The notes under the pieces: model-generated
What the model was told of the DNA's origin: nothing
Databases searched by the model: none
What the model saw: the letters and a program-made list of their open reading frames with translations, nothing else
Translations under genes and position numbers: made by a program
Part shown: positions 34,392 to 46,345 of the stretch, in pieces
How positions within the stretch are numbered: the first letter of the stretch is position 1
Layout of the letters: every line of letters starts with the position of its first letter
Assembly: GCF_032854445.1 (NCBI RefSeq)
Contig: NC_088297.1
Location: 9,450,163-9,514,162 of the forward strand
Direction: 5' to 3'
Length of the DNA: 64,000 nucleotides
Source: Liolophura sinensis
Taxonomy: Eukaryota; Mollusca; Polyplacophora; Chitonida; Chitonidae

Positions 34392-35958
34392 TTGGATATT
34401 CTGTGGGGAACATTGTAGACATGTTCACAACCGTTCACCCTTATATTAAATCAGGAAGCAAACTTTACAAGTAAACTCAAATTCTTTTATTTGTAGATGT
34501 AAACAGCATGAAACGATATTAATCGGGGAGGTAAACGTGCCGGCCGGTGTGTTGCGTGACACACTCAATGTTGTTTGAAAGGTCATCTGTATTTAATATG
34601 TATATTTGTACACGGCCTGCAACTAACAGCGCGGTAGAATTAACCTCACATCGGCAATAGTTCAGTCATATCGTAGCGATAACATGTTTGAATCAGCGAA
34701 TAGCATGGTTTTCGATATAAAAATGGCAACACTGAATATTGGAACTACAAGTAAAAAGCACATATAGCCTAAACGTTTCTTAAAAACCATCTAAAAACTG
34801 CTAAAAATACAAAAAATATTGAACTTTTTATAACGTATCGGAACAGTGTATAGTTAATATATCTTTCATTATAGACTAATGCACGGCTTTCAAGCCTTTA
34901 TTTACAGCATCACTATCAGTAAGAAAACGCGTTTTGTATTTGTCTCTTTTCATTTAACTGGCTTTTTCGGTGGGGTAACGGGATTTTAAAAACTCTTTCC
35001 GGCACTTCACCACAGTTTTCTTTAATAAAGAGGCTATATCAGAGATTATTGCCTTTCAGTAATTATCACAGTCCTACCTGTACTATTTATCTACACAGTG
35101 TTAAAAAAATTCTGAAGTTTGAAAAAAATTTAAAGCGTCCACCTTTATAAATGTCAGGAACTCTAGTACCGATTTTGAACCGTAACTGGTGTACATATAT
35201 AGGAGTTATTTGGTGAAAGATAATTATTTGGGCTGTTCTAAAATAGTAGAAAAAATGCTGACCAGTCCCAATGCCGATGTACAGTCTTTAAAGGGCTACC
35301 AGCCCAGGGCAAGAGACAGTACAATACATGTTTACCATCACAGGGTCAACTAAAACTTGCCTATTCCCTTCCACTGCATTAGCTCCACATGTGAAAGTGC
35401 TGAGTCGCATTAAGTCCTGCTCGGGATTGAACACCGGTCCGTATAAATGCTCCGTGTTTAGTCACATAGTCAACCATAGCTGACTTAATGTCAGCAGCTG
35501 AAGAGTTATGGATGAATGACAGTTGCTAAAACACGTGGGAAACTACACCACCTGGCCAGTGAGTTCACGGCCATATTGTAAAACTGCGAAAATTTTTTTT
35601 CAAATGCGTTACTCCATGTTTTCAATGTTTCTTCACGATGTTCGGTGGAATTGAAGTCATATCGTTACATAGTGGGTGGCTTTCCCTCCATTGTCATTTT
35701 CTACATCATTTCAAGCTTGTCAGATTACTCTGATCACTGTTTCCGTTTAGTTTTTTGGTGTGGCAATAACTGAAAGAGGAGGTGTTATGCCTAATCCCAA
35801 TGAAACTATCAGATGACCTTTTTTCACACTACAGATATGCCACGATAGAAAATTACAGCCTCCGAGTCTGTGCACCTGAGCCGCCTTGGAATTGCTTGCT
35901 CCACATCATCTTTTGCAGCAAACATTAGACCAAAACCAAACAAAGCTACATTTTAAAA
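33440..35958. other. Intron DNA, no gene seen
   Basis: AT-rich, with a second long TA run at 34334-34389. A tRNA-like B-box remnant (ggattgaacaccgg, minus orientation) near 35430 may be an old SINE head. The minus-strand AATAAA nearest the 36 kb exon's stop lies about 1 kb away (about 34898). Confidence 0.45.
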
Positions 35959-36401
35959 TCACATGTCCTCAGGGCCACACAAGTGCATCCTTTTAGAAAT
36001 CGCGAATGCTTGCTGACTTCTAGCAAATCTCGGCGAGCAGGCGATAGACTCAGGATAATTATAGTCCTTCAGATATCGAGCAAGATATGAGCGAAAACTG
36101 GACAGAGAGCGAGGGTCATATGGAGTACCGTCATGTTTGCGGAAATGCGTGAAGAAGTCAGAAAGGTACTCGTCCAGAACCTCTGGCGGTAGTGTTTCCA
36201 CCTTCCTTGTGTCGGACTGTCTTTGGTGGTACCACCGCTCCACCCACAACACCGCCTGAGCTATGTGCATAATGGTCGACCGCGACTTTGAGGCCTTGTC
36301 CACTATCCGGGAGCGCACAACCTGTAGATGAGAGCGCTTTGTCTGGGACCTACAGAGCGCGTACGAACTCCTCATCGAATCACAGGAACCGCCACGATTA
36401 A
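35959..36401 (-). CDS. Unit A alternative terminal exon: Crypton-type core-binding domain
   Basis: Encodes 147 residues ending LCGPEDM-stop. The acceptor ggcttttgtcatttcag gives phase 1 (G|TT, Val). After a basic Ser/Arg leader (residues 1-45, with KRSHLQVVRSRI) come STIMHIAQAVLWVERWYHQR, then VETLPPEVLDEYLSDFFTHF, the RKHDGTPYDP turn, FRSYLARYLKDYNYP, and SPRFARSQQAFAISKR. This is the cleanest copy of the family and fits the core-binding fold of Crypton tyrosine recombinases best. The catalytic domain is absent. With unit A exons 1 and 2 it would give a protein of about 394 residues. Inferred role: a domesticated DNA-binding domain. A longer frame extends upstream through the acceptor, but that part is intron-like. 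Confidence 0.85.
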
Positions 36402-38100
36402 CTGAAATGACAAAAGCCAGGGCAGTGTTTAAGGTCCCATGTTTTGAGAGCAGCACGAACATAGCCATAAAACAACGTTGTCCGTCATTCGGATTCGCAA
36501 TCGACATTCACCTTGGCTGTTGCTGTTGCAGTCGATTTGAACAGACCGGAGCAAATCAGAATGAATGAATACTGCAATCGTACCCCGGCGAGGTGGGAAC
36601 CAAACCAAATACACATAACAACCAGAACAAAGCGATCGTTCTTTGGTGCACACTGTGCATGATGTAAAAAAGACAAGCACTGAAGTCCAGGACAGCTAGG
36701 AATAAGGACTAGTTCACACGAGCCACAGGCAAAATTATTGGCATTTAGCACGCGGTTATGAGCATGAACGGAGAAAGCTGAACAAAAAATGTAGCCAACG
36801 ATGATAAGAGAAACTGGTCTTCAAAACAAGAAATATATTGTTTATTGTAATGGCAACTAACTGTCTATGTGAACAGTGCCAATCAGAGGTTTCAATTCCA
36901 CAGTGCTTTTTGCCGTGGAGAAAGTCTTCAAAGAAGGATCGGCAGAGCCAATGAAACCACGCTTCATGTGAGTCACAATCACTAAGCAACCAGGAAACAA
37001 GATGATGTGGCCCTATTTCAATTAATGTGTATACGTGCGAATATTTGCCAATTACTACACGGTAGTCGCTGTTCTGGTTTCACTCTTTATCCTACAGTCT
37101 TTTGTATTTGTCTTAAAAATAGCCAATCCTTCGTCTAAGCGCCATACAAAATTATACCCAAAAGTTTTTTATAAAATGTTCTTGAACGAAGGCATTTCCC
37201 AACATGTTCACACAATGCAACCGAAACGAAAGTTGATGTCGTATACCTTACATGAAGAACCAGTCAACGTCACTGCGTATGTTTCACAATACGTATTTAA
37301 AAAATGTTTACCGCCGCTTTGAAGAAGTGAAGCGCCAGGAGGGTATCTGGGCATCTGTGACGGCAAAATATCAGACTGACCCACCCACAGGGAACCACAA
37401 CAGCTATACCTAAGTCCAAATGGATTGTGTTTTCATGTGAGGGCTACTAAGCAGAGCTAGTAGGAAAAATCAATCTCCTTGGCTTCAGACTACAGCCAAA
37501 TCAGGAAGCGCTGTATTCGCAGTGTTAGATCTGACCACACTGATGCATTAAGGGTGCACTGACTGTAGCAGGTGGGAAGGCCTCAGTGGTCTCAGCGAGC
37601 GAGAGATCCTTCAGGACTTTTTTTTTCAAAACTGTGTTTATAACATGTCGCACATATATAACAAACTCCAGCTGCTTTAATATGCACATATAGTATACGA
37701 TAAGCACACTGTTACTAAACAGAACATTTTCTCTTCTTAACGGAACTCAAGGTTCCAACTAAGGGCTATAGTATATAAGGCAAATAAACACTGAAACAAC
37801 TTCCTTGCTTAACATCTTGAGTACGGCGTAAAACACCAAGCACCCTGTTAAACACTTTAAAATCAGAGCTATTCCTTTGTTTGTGTTGGCTGCAGCAGTT
37901 TTCGTAAATAAGATCTGAAAAAAAATGGAACACTTTGTTTTTCATGAATACTACACAAGTCCCGGAGGGAACTATAGCTTTATTGCGTCAACTGTCACAG
38001 AACAGTTTTCCGGGATTCTAAAGTTGCTACAAGGCTTTACTACGGTAAGTTAGAGATTTTCCCGATTCTAAACTTGCTACAGGGCTTCACTACGGTAAGT
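36402..38100. other. Intron DNA, no gene seen
   Basis: No domain-bearing frame on either strand. A short family 1 SINE tail fragment (cttgagtacggcgtaaaaca) lies near 37815-37842. A duplicated stretch (aacttgctacagggctttac-tacggtaagtt) lies near 38020-38105. Confidence 0.45.
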
Positions 38101-38104
38101 TCGA

Positions 38105-38238
38105 GATTATTTATTTATTTGATTGGTGTTTTACGCCGTACTCAAGAATATTTCACTTATACGACGGCAGACAACATTATGTTGGGAGGAAACCGGGCGG
38201 AGTCCGGGAGAAACACATGACCATCCGCAGGTTGCAGT
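38105..38238 (-). mobile_element. SINE family 1, headless copy
   Basis: Body and tail only, ending at catccgcaggttgcagtcag. A short GAGATTA duplication is present on both sides. Confidence 0.7.
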
Positions 38239-38694
38239 CAGAGATTAAGATTATCCACTTTCAAAACTATTATGGCCGTTCAGGACATCGACAAATTTGT
38301 AGAGATTTTTTTTAATAAATGGTTTGTCATATTAAATTTTTCCCACCCCTTTCATTTCAAAATATTTCGTTCTTATGAACAGTAATTTGGCACATGGATC
38401 TACCAACACTGATTACAGATTAACTTTCAGTTTTGGGTCTTATTGTCCATTTCGGACAATATCGTCATTTTAATTCTGCTTGTGGACTTTAGAGCCTGTG
38501 CCGGTATGGTAGAGATGTATTACGAACATAATATAATTTCCAAAATGCTTCTTTGTTTATTTGTTGGTTTGACTGGTGCTTTAAATCATAAAAAAACTTG
38601 AAAATCATACTTGGCCTCCTGATTTAATGGGACAATTCAACGAGTCGGAACTGAGCTGAAATAAGACAGGTAATCTAAATGAGCTAGGGTATAT

Positions 38695-39225
38695 TCTAAA
38701 AAACAAACACTCTTTCACAGACGACTAAAACTACTATTTTTATTACGAATTCAACCTGCAGGAAGAGGAAGTACAACATAACTTTTTTTCTGCCTTGGCA
38801 ACCTTTGACGTCTTGGTTCATAATAACGGTGAAGTCATAACCCCCCACCCCCACCCCTTCAAAAACCTGCTCAAACACGATTTCAGTGAAGACAAAGCAT
38901 ATCTTTCGTAATCGCTGCCGCATTTTATTTTCACGACGTAGAGAAACTGGGCAAGGTATATGTTCAGTTCCACGGGTAGAATATTCTCGTTGTGACGTGA
39001 TTCCCTTGTGCGTCGTTTGAAGTCAATACTCAAAGCTGCCCACTACGCCAGTCATGTGCCATACTGTACTCTCACTCTTCCCTTTCGGATCAACAATACG
39101 CCGCCTTACCCTTCTCCAAAAAATGCTGCGGTCTCGGAACTCGGCCGGATGGCTGCCACTGCTCCCAAAAGAAAGAACCATGCCTGTACTATCTACATTT
39201 CCAGTCGCTCCAGCAAGAGACGCGG
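38695..39225 (-). pseudogene. Unit A broken Crypton-type terminal exon
   Basis: It starts like the intact exons: a usable acceptor (cgctgattactgctcag, phase 1, G|CC, Ala), a basic block (RRVRRRIVDPKGKSEST), then VWHMTGVVGSFEY. There the frame shifts at TATTGAC (about 39020) and the domain resumes in another frame with NILPVELNIYLAQFL, KIKCGSDYE and LSSLKSCLSRFLKG. A G-rich simple-repeat expansion (GGGGTGGGGGTGGGGGG on the minus strand, about 38840-38858) shifts it again; GYDFTVIMNQDVKGC continues in a third frame. The conserved second-helix Phe-Phe is FL here. With at least two frameshifts this exon cannot encode the full domain. It lies first in line after unit A exon 2. Confidence 0.75.
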
Positions 39226-39345
39226 CTGAGCAGTAATCAGCGTCAAAAGTCCTTCCCATGACTTCTCAAAATGGCAAAGGACTCCAGGTCAACTGGTACA
39301 CTTTCCTAAAAATAGTTATAATTTACAATATTTTGCTTTTGGATA

Positions 39346-39348
<3 letters not shown>

Positions 39349-39402
<54 letters not shown>
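39349..39402. repeat. TA microsatellite
   Basis: Uninterrupted (TA)n, about 54 bp, just upstream (minus sense) of the broken Crypton-type exon. Confidence 0.95.
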
Positions 39403-39405
<3 letters not shown>

Positions 39406-41239
39406 TGTCTATACAAGGTACAAGACAAACTGTCCCCTTAAAGTCTGAAAATGGCTATATTTTCAATTAAAATGAACATAAACGATAATTTCGGTGTCAT
39501 TCAAAGCGACCTGCAAACCTCGATACCCAAAACTTTTTGGTTTATTTGTGTTTTAAACTTGTTGATGCCCAACAGAAAGAGCTAAAAGTAGGCTGACGTA
39601 TGGTTGTCTTTTCAAGCCACATCTAAGTAATATGACGTCACATGTGACTTTCTTCATCAGAATTATCATTATTCGCCCACAGAAAATTTTGGAAATATTT
39701 CCATTCTGTAAAATCAACCCAAACTACCTTAAAATGTTGAAATTACCAGAGAAAACATTTGTGTTTCCTTCGGAATATACCAATGTCCAGATTTAATTAT
39801 TTTTCAGGTGTGCAAACACTTGAACTAAAAAAATTCAAAGAAAAAAAAGCATTCAAAGGTTGAGTAATCTGCAACATCTCCTACGGGCGAGGCAATCCCT
39901 CTAAAACTAAATAACATTAGCGAAAAGTAAAGGATTTTCCACCTGTCCTGCTTCATGAATATCAGTTATCTCATAAAATTCAGTGAAGATGAAGTGTATT
40001 TTAGTGCCACAGCAGTAACAATCTCTTTCTTAGCATTTTGATTTTATGCTTTTTGCTCCGCTGTTGCAGGGATCTAGGAATCCTTGGGGTAAATCAACAT
40101 GCTGACATGGCCATATAATATCATTGGTTCAAGGCAAGTGGTCTCCAAAAAATCCTATTAGTTAGACGGTTATTCAGTTAGAGGATATGAAATTATATGG
40201 TGTCAGTAACCCTCACTTATCCTACAGAAGACCCAGCAATGAGGCCACAAGGCTCACGGATGGGCCAATGGCTTCAGCAATGTTTTCAGGTCTGTTTTCA
40301 TAACCAAACAAGGAAAGATACCCTACTCAACGGATACGAACAAGTATGGTGCCAGTTGCAGGAAAAGCAAATATATACACTTACTTCACACATTACTGTT
40401 GCTATCCAATGAAAATGTGTATTTTATCTGATCTGATGTGGGATAAGTACATGCCTGCATACATACAGGATCACCAACATGTATGCTGTATACAGTAAAG
40501 GCAGGAAAAACTAAAATCCAATCTTAAACTTCCACCTTACGTTACTGCGCAACCACCAACCCCATTTAGTACAATACATATATATATATATATATATATA
40601 CATATATATGTACACTGTACCTCCTGCTGAATTTAACCCAGCTACAAAACCAGTAACATCACTGGCAGTGGCATTTGAACCTCACCTTATAACATTAAAT
40701 CACTGCCCACATGACAATTGGTAATTGTGAGTAATTATTTCAGTAATGACCACATTATTAAGTCAGGCTCTTTGGACCATAATAAGCTATTCAGTTACTT
40801 ACCCCTGATCTTATCACAAAATCAGTGCCCTTCATTTTCAAAAAATTAAAGAATACATGATACTGAATACATATGTATTAAAGTAGGATGAATTGGCCTT
40901 TTTCATACCACATCTCATGAACAAATTAATTTGTACCTTTGTTCTAGCGAAATTTTCTCATTGAACAAACATGTACAAAATGAGCATTTACACTGCCAGT
41001 CAGATTGGCAGCCAGGCCAATGCACTCTAAGCATTTTTTTTTTTGAATGGGAAAAAACAGGTACTTTTACACCCGTATATCAGGTGTGCTACAGCTGTAA
41101 TAACTTTCTGAAAACTGGCTGGCAAAGTTTCTGTATGTTATTTACACCTGAACAGTAGGTGGACATTCTCTGTAGTACTAAAATGTAGCTGAAACCTCTC
41201 TAGGTTTTGAACCAACGACCTTACAGTCTGGTATGACAC

Positions 41240-41475
41240 AAAGAGCAGGTTGTGACCTAGGAACCTCACACCAATGAGGTCACTGTGAGTTCAAGTCCAG
41301 CTCATGCTGGCTTTCTCTCCGGCCGTACGGGGGAAGGTCTGAAAGGAACCTGCGGATGGTTGTGGGTTCCCCCCGGGCTCTGCCCGGTTTCCTCCCACCA
41401 TAATGCTGGCCGCCGTCGTATAAGTGAAATATTCTTCAGTACGGCGTAAAACACCAATCAAATAAATAAATAAAC
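41240..41475 (+). mobile_element. SINE family 1, head partly lost
   Basis: B-box region (gagttcaagtccagctcatg) and full body through the tail cggcgtaaaacaccaatcaa + ataa repeats. The A-box region is degraded. Confidence 0.8.
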
Positions 41476-41675
41476 GTATGTTATTTACACCTGAACAGTT
41501 GGTGGGATGGGATTTGATGCCTGACAATGCCCTTATCAGGTTGTTATGTGCACAGGTTGTAGTTGTATTTGTACTTGTATATGTATCCATATCACAGTAA
41601 CACCTGACAAAATCTCAGCTTTGTTACTCTTATATGTACATGTTTACACAGTCTACAAACGTTGTGTCACAGAGT

Positions 41676-42212
41676 ACAATACTTCACTGTGCCATACAGT
41701 ACAATACTTCACTGTATCATACAGTACAATACTTTGCTGTGCCATACAGTACAATACTTCACTGTGCCTTACAGTACAATACTTCACTGTGCCATACAGT
41801 ACAAGGCTTCACTGCATCATACAGTACAATACTTCACTGTGCCATACAGTACAATACCTTGTTGTGCCATACAGTACAATACTTCACTGTGCCATACAGT
41901 AAAATACTTCACTGCATCATACAGTACAAGGCTTCACTGCATCATACAGTACAATACTTTGCTGTGCCATAAAGTACAATACTTCACTGTATCATACAGT
42001 ACAATACTTCACTGTGCCATACAGTACGATACTTCACTGTGCCATACAGTACAATACTTCACTGCACCATACAGTACAAGGCTTCACTGCATCATACAGT
42101 ACAATACTTTGCTGTGCCATACAGTACAATGCTTCACTGTGTCATACAGTGCAATACTTCGCTGAGCCATACAGTTCAAAAACTTCACTGTTTCATACAG
42201 TACAATACTGTA
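41676..42212. repeat. Minisatellite, 25-bp unit, about 21 copies
   Basis: Units (catacagtacaatacttcac + tgtgc) with recurrent variants (gcttcactgcat, actttgctgtgc) that recur in the same order, suggesting higher-order blocks of several units. Since 25 is not a multiple of three, open frames of up to 167 codons pass through all frames; none is a gene. Confidence 0.9.
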
Positions 42213-42639
42213 ACCCTTTGTCCACCGAATTGGTCACTAAAACAGTGAAGGTGAAGTGTTCTTAGCACTGCTTGAAAAACAATCATGATCCCTTACAAAA
42301 AAGGTTTCAAATTCACCAAGATGTTAGAAGGTTGAGCCGTCAAACACCGGATCATAGGTCAAAAGCCACTGTAACATAACTACTCACAAAACCAGATAAA
42401 TCACTTTTCTCTCATCTAACTCTTTTGCTAGCCAAGATGTACAGGTTGATTTTGGTGTTACAAACAAAAAGGTAGAGAAACTTTTCATACATGTTTCCAG
42501 GGCCTAAAAAATAAGGTTTTTGGGTTCAAAAATGTTTTAGCACCCAAACTACATCAAGCTGTTGTTAAACTAAGAAGCCAACGAGTGCATGATGATTTAC
42601 AAAAACAAGGTTTGTTGTCATAAAATGTATTTATTTATT

Positions 42640-42935
42640 TATTTGACTGATTCTTTCCTGTGTCTTACTCAACAAGTTTTCCCTTGTTAATGTTTACGGA
42701 CAGTGCGCCTCGGTTCTCTGAGTGGCGAAAACAAGAGTGCCCAGAGTAAACGCCCGACACAAGTCCCTGACGAAGTTTCACATGTGACACACAGATGTGC
42801 ACAGATGTATCAGTGGAAGTCAAGTGGTCTTCAAAAAACATGACTGTGGAAAACTCCCAGAAATGTTGTTGATCGCTTATTGTCACCAAGATCTCAGGAG
42901 AAGTGAGGTCTAGAAATTCCCTGTGCAAGGCCGGG
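42640..42935 (-). mobile_element. SINE-like repeat, family 3, diverged
   Basis: Begins tttatttatttgactgattc and contains the family 3 landmarks in weakened form: agagtaaacgcccgacacaa ... cagtggaagtcaagtggtct. The 87-codon minus-strand frame is repeat-derived. Confidence 0.5.
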
Positions 42936-44040
42936 GTTTGAACAACAAGTGCAGCCGTTCATGATTGTGACCAAGTCCTTTAATTTTTTTTCTAAATAAG
43001 GCCCTGCCTTTAAATAAAACTAATCATAAAATAACAGGCAGCGAAAGTAAATTTACATATACATACGTACGTGCCAGGCTAGTAGCAATGCATACAACTG
43101 TATATTAGCATTAAAAGAAAGTCAATAATATTTACATGATGTGAACAGAAATATATTGTGCACCATCCTGACAATACACACATGTGTATCATAACATATG
43201 TATATGTACACGTACATGTAGTCACTGTTCGACACGCATGAGTACATACACTGACATTCCGTGTACCACAACTCCTCAACCTTTTCTTCACCAACACTGT
43301 CCTTACATGTAAAAGTCGAATTCATACACTCCTATCAAACTTTAATGTACTCCAATAAACATGTAAATAATGATATGCACATTAAATTTTCAACAAAAAA
43401 AATAATAAATAAAAGCTGCCTGTATGAAAAGGTTGAAGAGTGAAAGTACCAAACAGGCCCGACAGCCTATTCCACAAAGTAGTCGCAGATACAGCATTAT
43501 ATTACAGTGTTTCTTCTACAGCCCTTCACTGTTTGCATTTAATAAGCACTGGGTTAAAACATGTATGTTCAAGTCTAAAGATGTGAAAACTTATAAAAGG
43601 AAAATAACAGTTACTGTTATAGTTTGGTACAGGAAATTTTCATAGCTTAAAATACAAACTACATCCACAATCCAGAACAAACGCATTTTAAAGCCACATA
43701 AAGACGATCAAATTTGAGGTTTGGCAAGTTATGGGAGCAGCCATTGTGTGACTTTGTAAATGTCATTGGCCTAGCTCTAAACTCTGCTTAAAACAGATGT
43801 GTTATTATTGTTTTTATGTAATGTACATGTACATTCAAGGCAGAACACAGTGAATTGAGCAAAGACGAAGAAGAATGAAAATTGGGGCAAATAAAGTCAT
43901 TTGTGAATAGAGTTAAATCAACTGAGAAATGGCCATCTATATAGAGTGCTTGCATATATATATATACATACATGTACATGCATGAACTGTTGTCATTTCA
44001 GAAAATGATTGGTACTAAATGAGCTCATATATATTACTCA
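42936..44040. other. Intron/intergenic DNA, no gene seen
   Basis: AT-rich. Overlapping short frames at 43.1-43.4 kb on both strands are Cys/Tyr/His-rich chance frames in tacatg-type sequence. Confidence 0.45.
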
Positions 44041-44044
44041 AACC

Positions 44045-44152
44045 TGTTGATGGTTTCCCACGGGCTCTGCCCGGTTTCCTCCCACAATGATGTTGGTCGC
44101 CGTCATATAAGTGAATATTCTTGAGTACAGTTTGAAACATCAGTCAAATAAA
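44045..44152 (+). mobile_element. SINE family 1, 3' fragment
   Basis: Body from gatggtttcccacgggctct to tail catcagtcaaataaat; no head. Confidence 0.75.
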
Positions 44153-44477
44153 TATACTATATAACTGTATAACTAAATATACTTTGTAAATTACTAGTTG
44201 TATTCAAGATTTTTGACAAGCCGCAAAACAAAATGATACATACATGTACCTTCCAATACTTTATTTTTTCCTATGAGCCTATTGAAGAATCAGTCTAGCT
44301 CCTCCATGTTTTTAATGGTCTAAACTGAACTATACTATCTGTGTTCTTACAAGAGTCAGGCATGCCAGTTCGACTGGTTTGTCTATGATAATGCGACTGT
44401 ACACATACAAGGTGCAAATTGCAACTACTTTTGTGGAATACGCTGCAGATCAATCAAGACAGACTGATAAGACTCAC

Positions 44478-45074
44478 CTGTGTCATGGCTCAGTGAAAAG
44501 TCTTCTGTCTTAGACTGGAGAGCTAAAGTCTGCTGCAAGGAGTTATCTCCCGCCTGAGGTGAAAATGTTAATGAGTTATCTGCCCCTGACTGTAACAACA
44601 TACTGCTTTGGTTTGATGAGAATACAGAGGACAAAAAGCCCTCGTCAGGGCCATTTGACTGGTCAAAATCAGCATGAGTATCTGTGGTATTAAATGAAGA
44701 AGAAGGCAGTGCTGGGTCTACTGTATTTTCTGTGATATCTTCCACAAAACGTCGAAATTTGGACGGTGAGGAGTTGGGATGCGTTTCAGTGATTGAGCGC
44801 TTGTGATCCTGACTACGGTGCAAGCTGACTGGGAAGACGCACTCAATGTCACTGTCATTCTCTTTTTTGCACACAGTTTTTGCTGGGAATGATGAATCCT
44901 CTGGTGATTCCGTGAGACTAGATGTGAAGCGTTGACGAGATCTGTGTACACTGGGTTCGGTGTGGGATTGGGGCGGGGAAGGGTTGTAGTGATAATCCTG
45001 TGAACTCTCGCACACAGGGACATCTTTTTCATGACCTTTCAACCAAACTGGGTCGGGGTTCTCCCCTGAGCAAT
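44478..45074 (-). CDS. Unit A shared exon 2: Ser/Pro-rich linker
   Basis: A 597-nt, phase 1-1 exon encoding 199 residues. The acceptor tatgtatgttacag joins exon 1 as G|AT, giving DCSGENPDPVWLKGHEKD. The donor GACACAG|gtgagt is near-consensus and leaves phase 1. It aligns with unit B exon 2 through DCSGE-PDPVWLKGHE, CVFPVSLHR, NSSPSKFRR, ADNSLTFSPQA and LSHDTG; between these blocks the copies diverge and B is 32 codons longer. It is rich in Ser, Asp, Gln and Pro with no recognised fold, so probably disordered. The ADNSLTFSPQAGDNSL stretch contains two imperfect GGGAGATAACTC motifs, in frame. Inferred role: a constant linker that carries the N-terminal domain to whichever tail is spliced on. 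Confidence 0.8.
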
Positions 45075-45499
45075 CTGTAACATACATATAAGAGAAACAT
45101 TCACATCAATGCATATAGTTCGGCATGATACGTCTAGAAAATTGCTGATGTGGCGTTAAGCCATTATCACTCATTGATTCAATGGTGAATCATCATTCTT
45201 ATCATCCTAGACAGGATACTAGGAACTCCAACCGTTCCTAATATTGTAGGTACCAACATATTCTGATATACGTAACTAAATTTTTATTCCAAGTGTACAA
45301 ACACGCTGAGTGTCAAACAACACGAAATTTTAGACAATTGGATGAGCTTATGTTTCCATCATTGTGTAACTCATAAAACAATATGACGCTGATGGTCGGA
45401 TCGTGGTACACACATCTGCGTATGATGTGAACATCTTCCTCAGCCTTCCTACACAGATGCTCTGATCCACATCCATGTACATGTAAGATATATCATTAT

Positions 45500-45767
45500 T
45501 TATTTATTTAATTTGATTGGTGTTTTACGCCTTACTCAAGAATATTTCACTTATACGACGGCGGTCATCATTATGGTGGAAACCGGGCAGAGCCCGGGGG
45601 AAACCCACGACCATTCCCAGGTTGTTGGCGGACCTTCCCACGTATGACCGAAGAGGAAGCCAGCATGAACTGGACTTGAACTCACAGCGACCACATCGGT
45701 GAGAGACTCCTGGGTCATCATGCTGTGCTAGTGCGCTAACCAACTGAGCCACAGAGGCCCCCTGAGG
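45500..45767 (-). mobile_element. SINE family 1, full-length, in intron 1 of unit A
   Basis: On the plus strand, tail ttgattggtgttttacgcct to head actgagccacagaggccccc. Flanked by an 11-bp target-site duplication, TATATCATTAT (45489-45499 and 45768-45778). Confidence 0.9.
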
Positions 45768-45947
45768 TATATCATTATGATCTGGTCATACTGTAGCAGA
45801 AATAATATACATTTACATGTATTAGGAACATAATTAATGCTGTGTTTTGGATTTGGAATTCAACCCTTGTAATGATTTTCAAGAAAGAAAAATAATTAAA
45901 ATATTGCACAATAACATGTCACTGTATCTTTTTGTGTCATATCGCTG

Positions 45948-46025
45948 TGAGTTCAAGTCCAGTTCATGCTGGCTTCCTTTCAGGCTGTACGTGGGAAGGT
46001 TTGCCAGCAACTTGCGGATGGGCGT
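45948..46025 (+). mobile_element. SINE family 1, internal fragment
   Basis: Contains the B-box region gagttcaagtccagttcatg through caacttgcggatgggcgt only. Confidence 0.65.
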
Positions 46026-46345
46026 GAAAAAATGTGATATTACTAGATGTAATAATACCAGAACAAAAACTTTTATTTGCCTTTAAAAATGTTTTTTGTG
46101 GGGGTTTTTTTTCGGGTAAATCTTAGGCAATAGTATATTATTTACTTATTAATTTGATTCCTGCTCAACACAATAATTGACAATTTAGAATTTTACTATT
46201 TATCAAATTATGTGACCGTGCAGAGTTCAGTTTATGGAAGAAATCAATCCAATCCATTCTCTTTACATCACAGAACTCTTTTACATCATGTGGAGGAGGG
46301 TGGGTTAATGCTCATACAGCATGTACAACAGATTTACCATCTCAC

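Noticed and set aside
3281-36401. Interpretation of the Crypton-type exons as active transposons
   Set aside because: Each is one exon-sized half domain with an upstream acceptor. No catalytic domain, terminal features or adjacent transposon sequence was found, and the phase matches the host exons.
41546-42265. Several overlapping plus-strand frames of 80-167 codons with repeated Cys/His/Tyr/Thr motifs
   Set aside because: They are readings of a 25-bp minisatellite in all three frames. The protein periodicity follows from the DNA repeat, and there is no start context or flanking exon signal.
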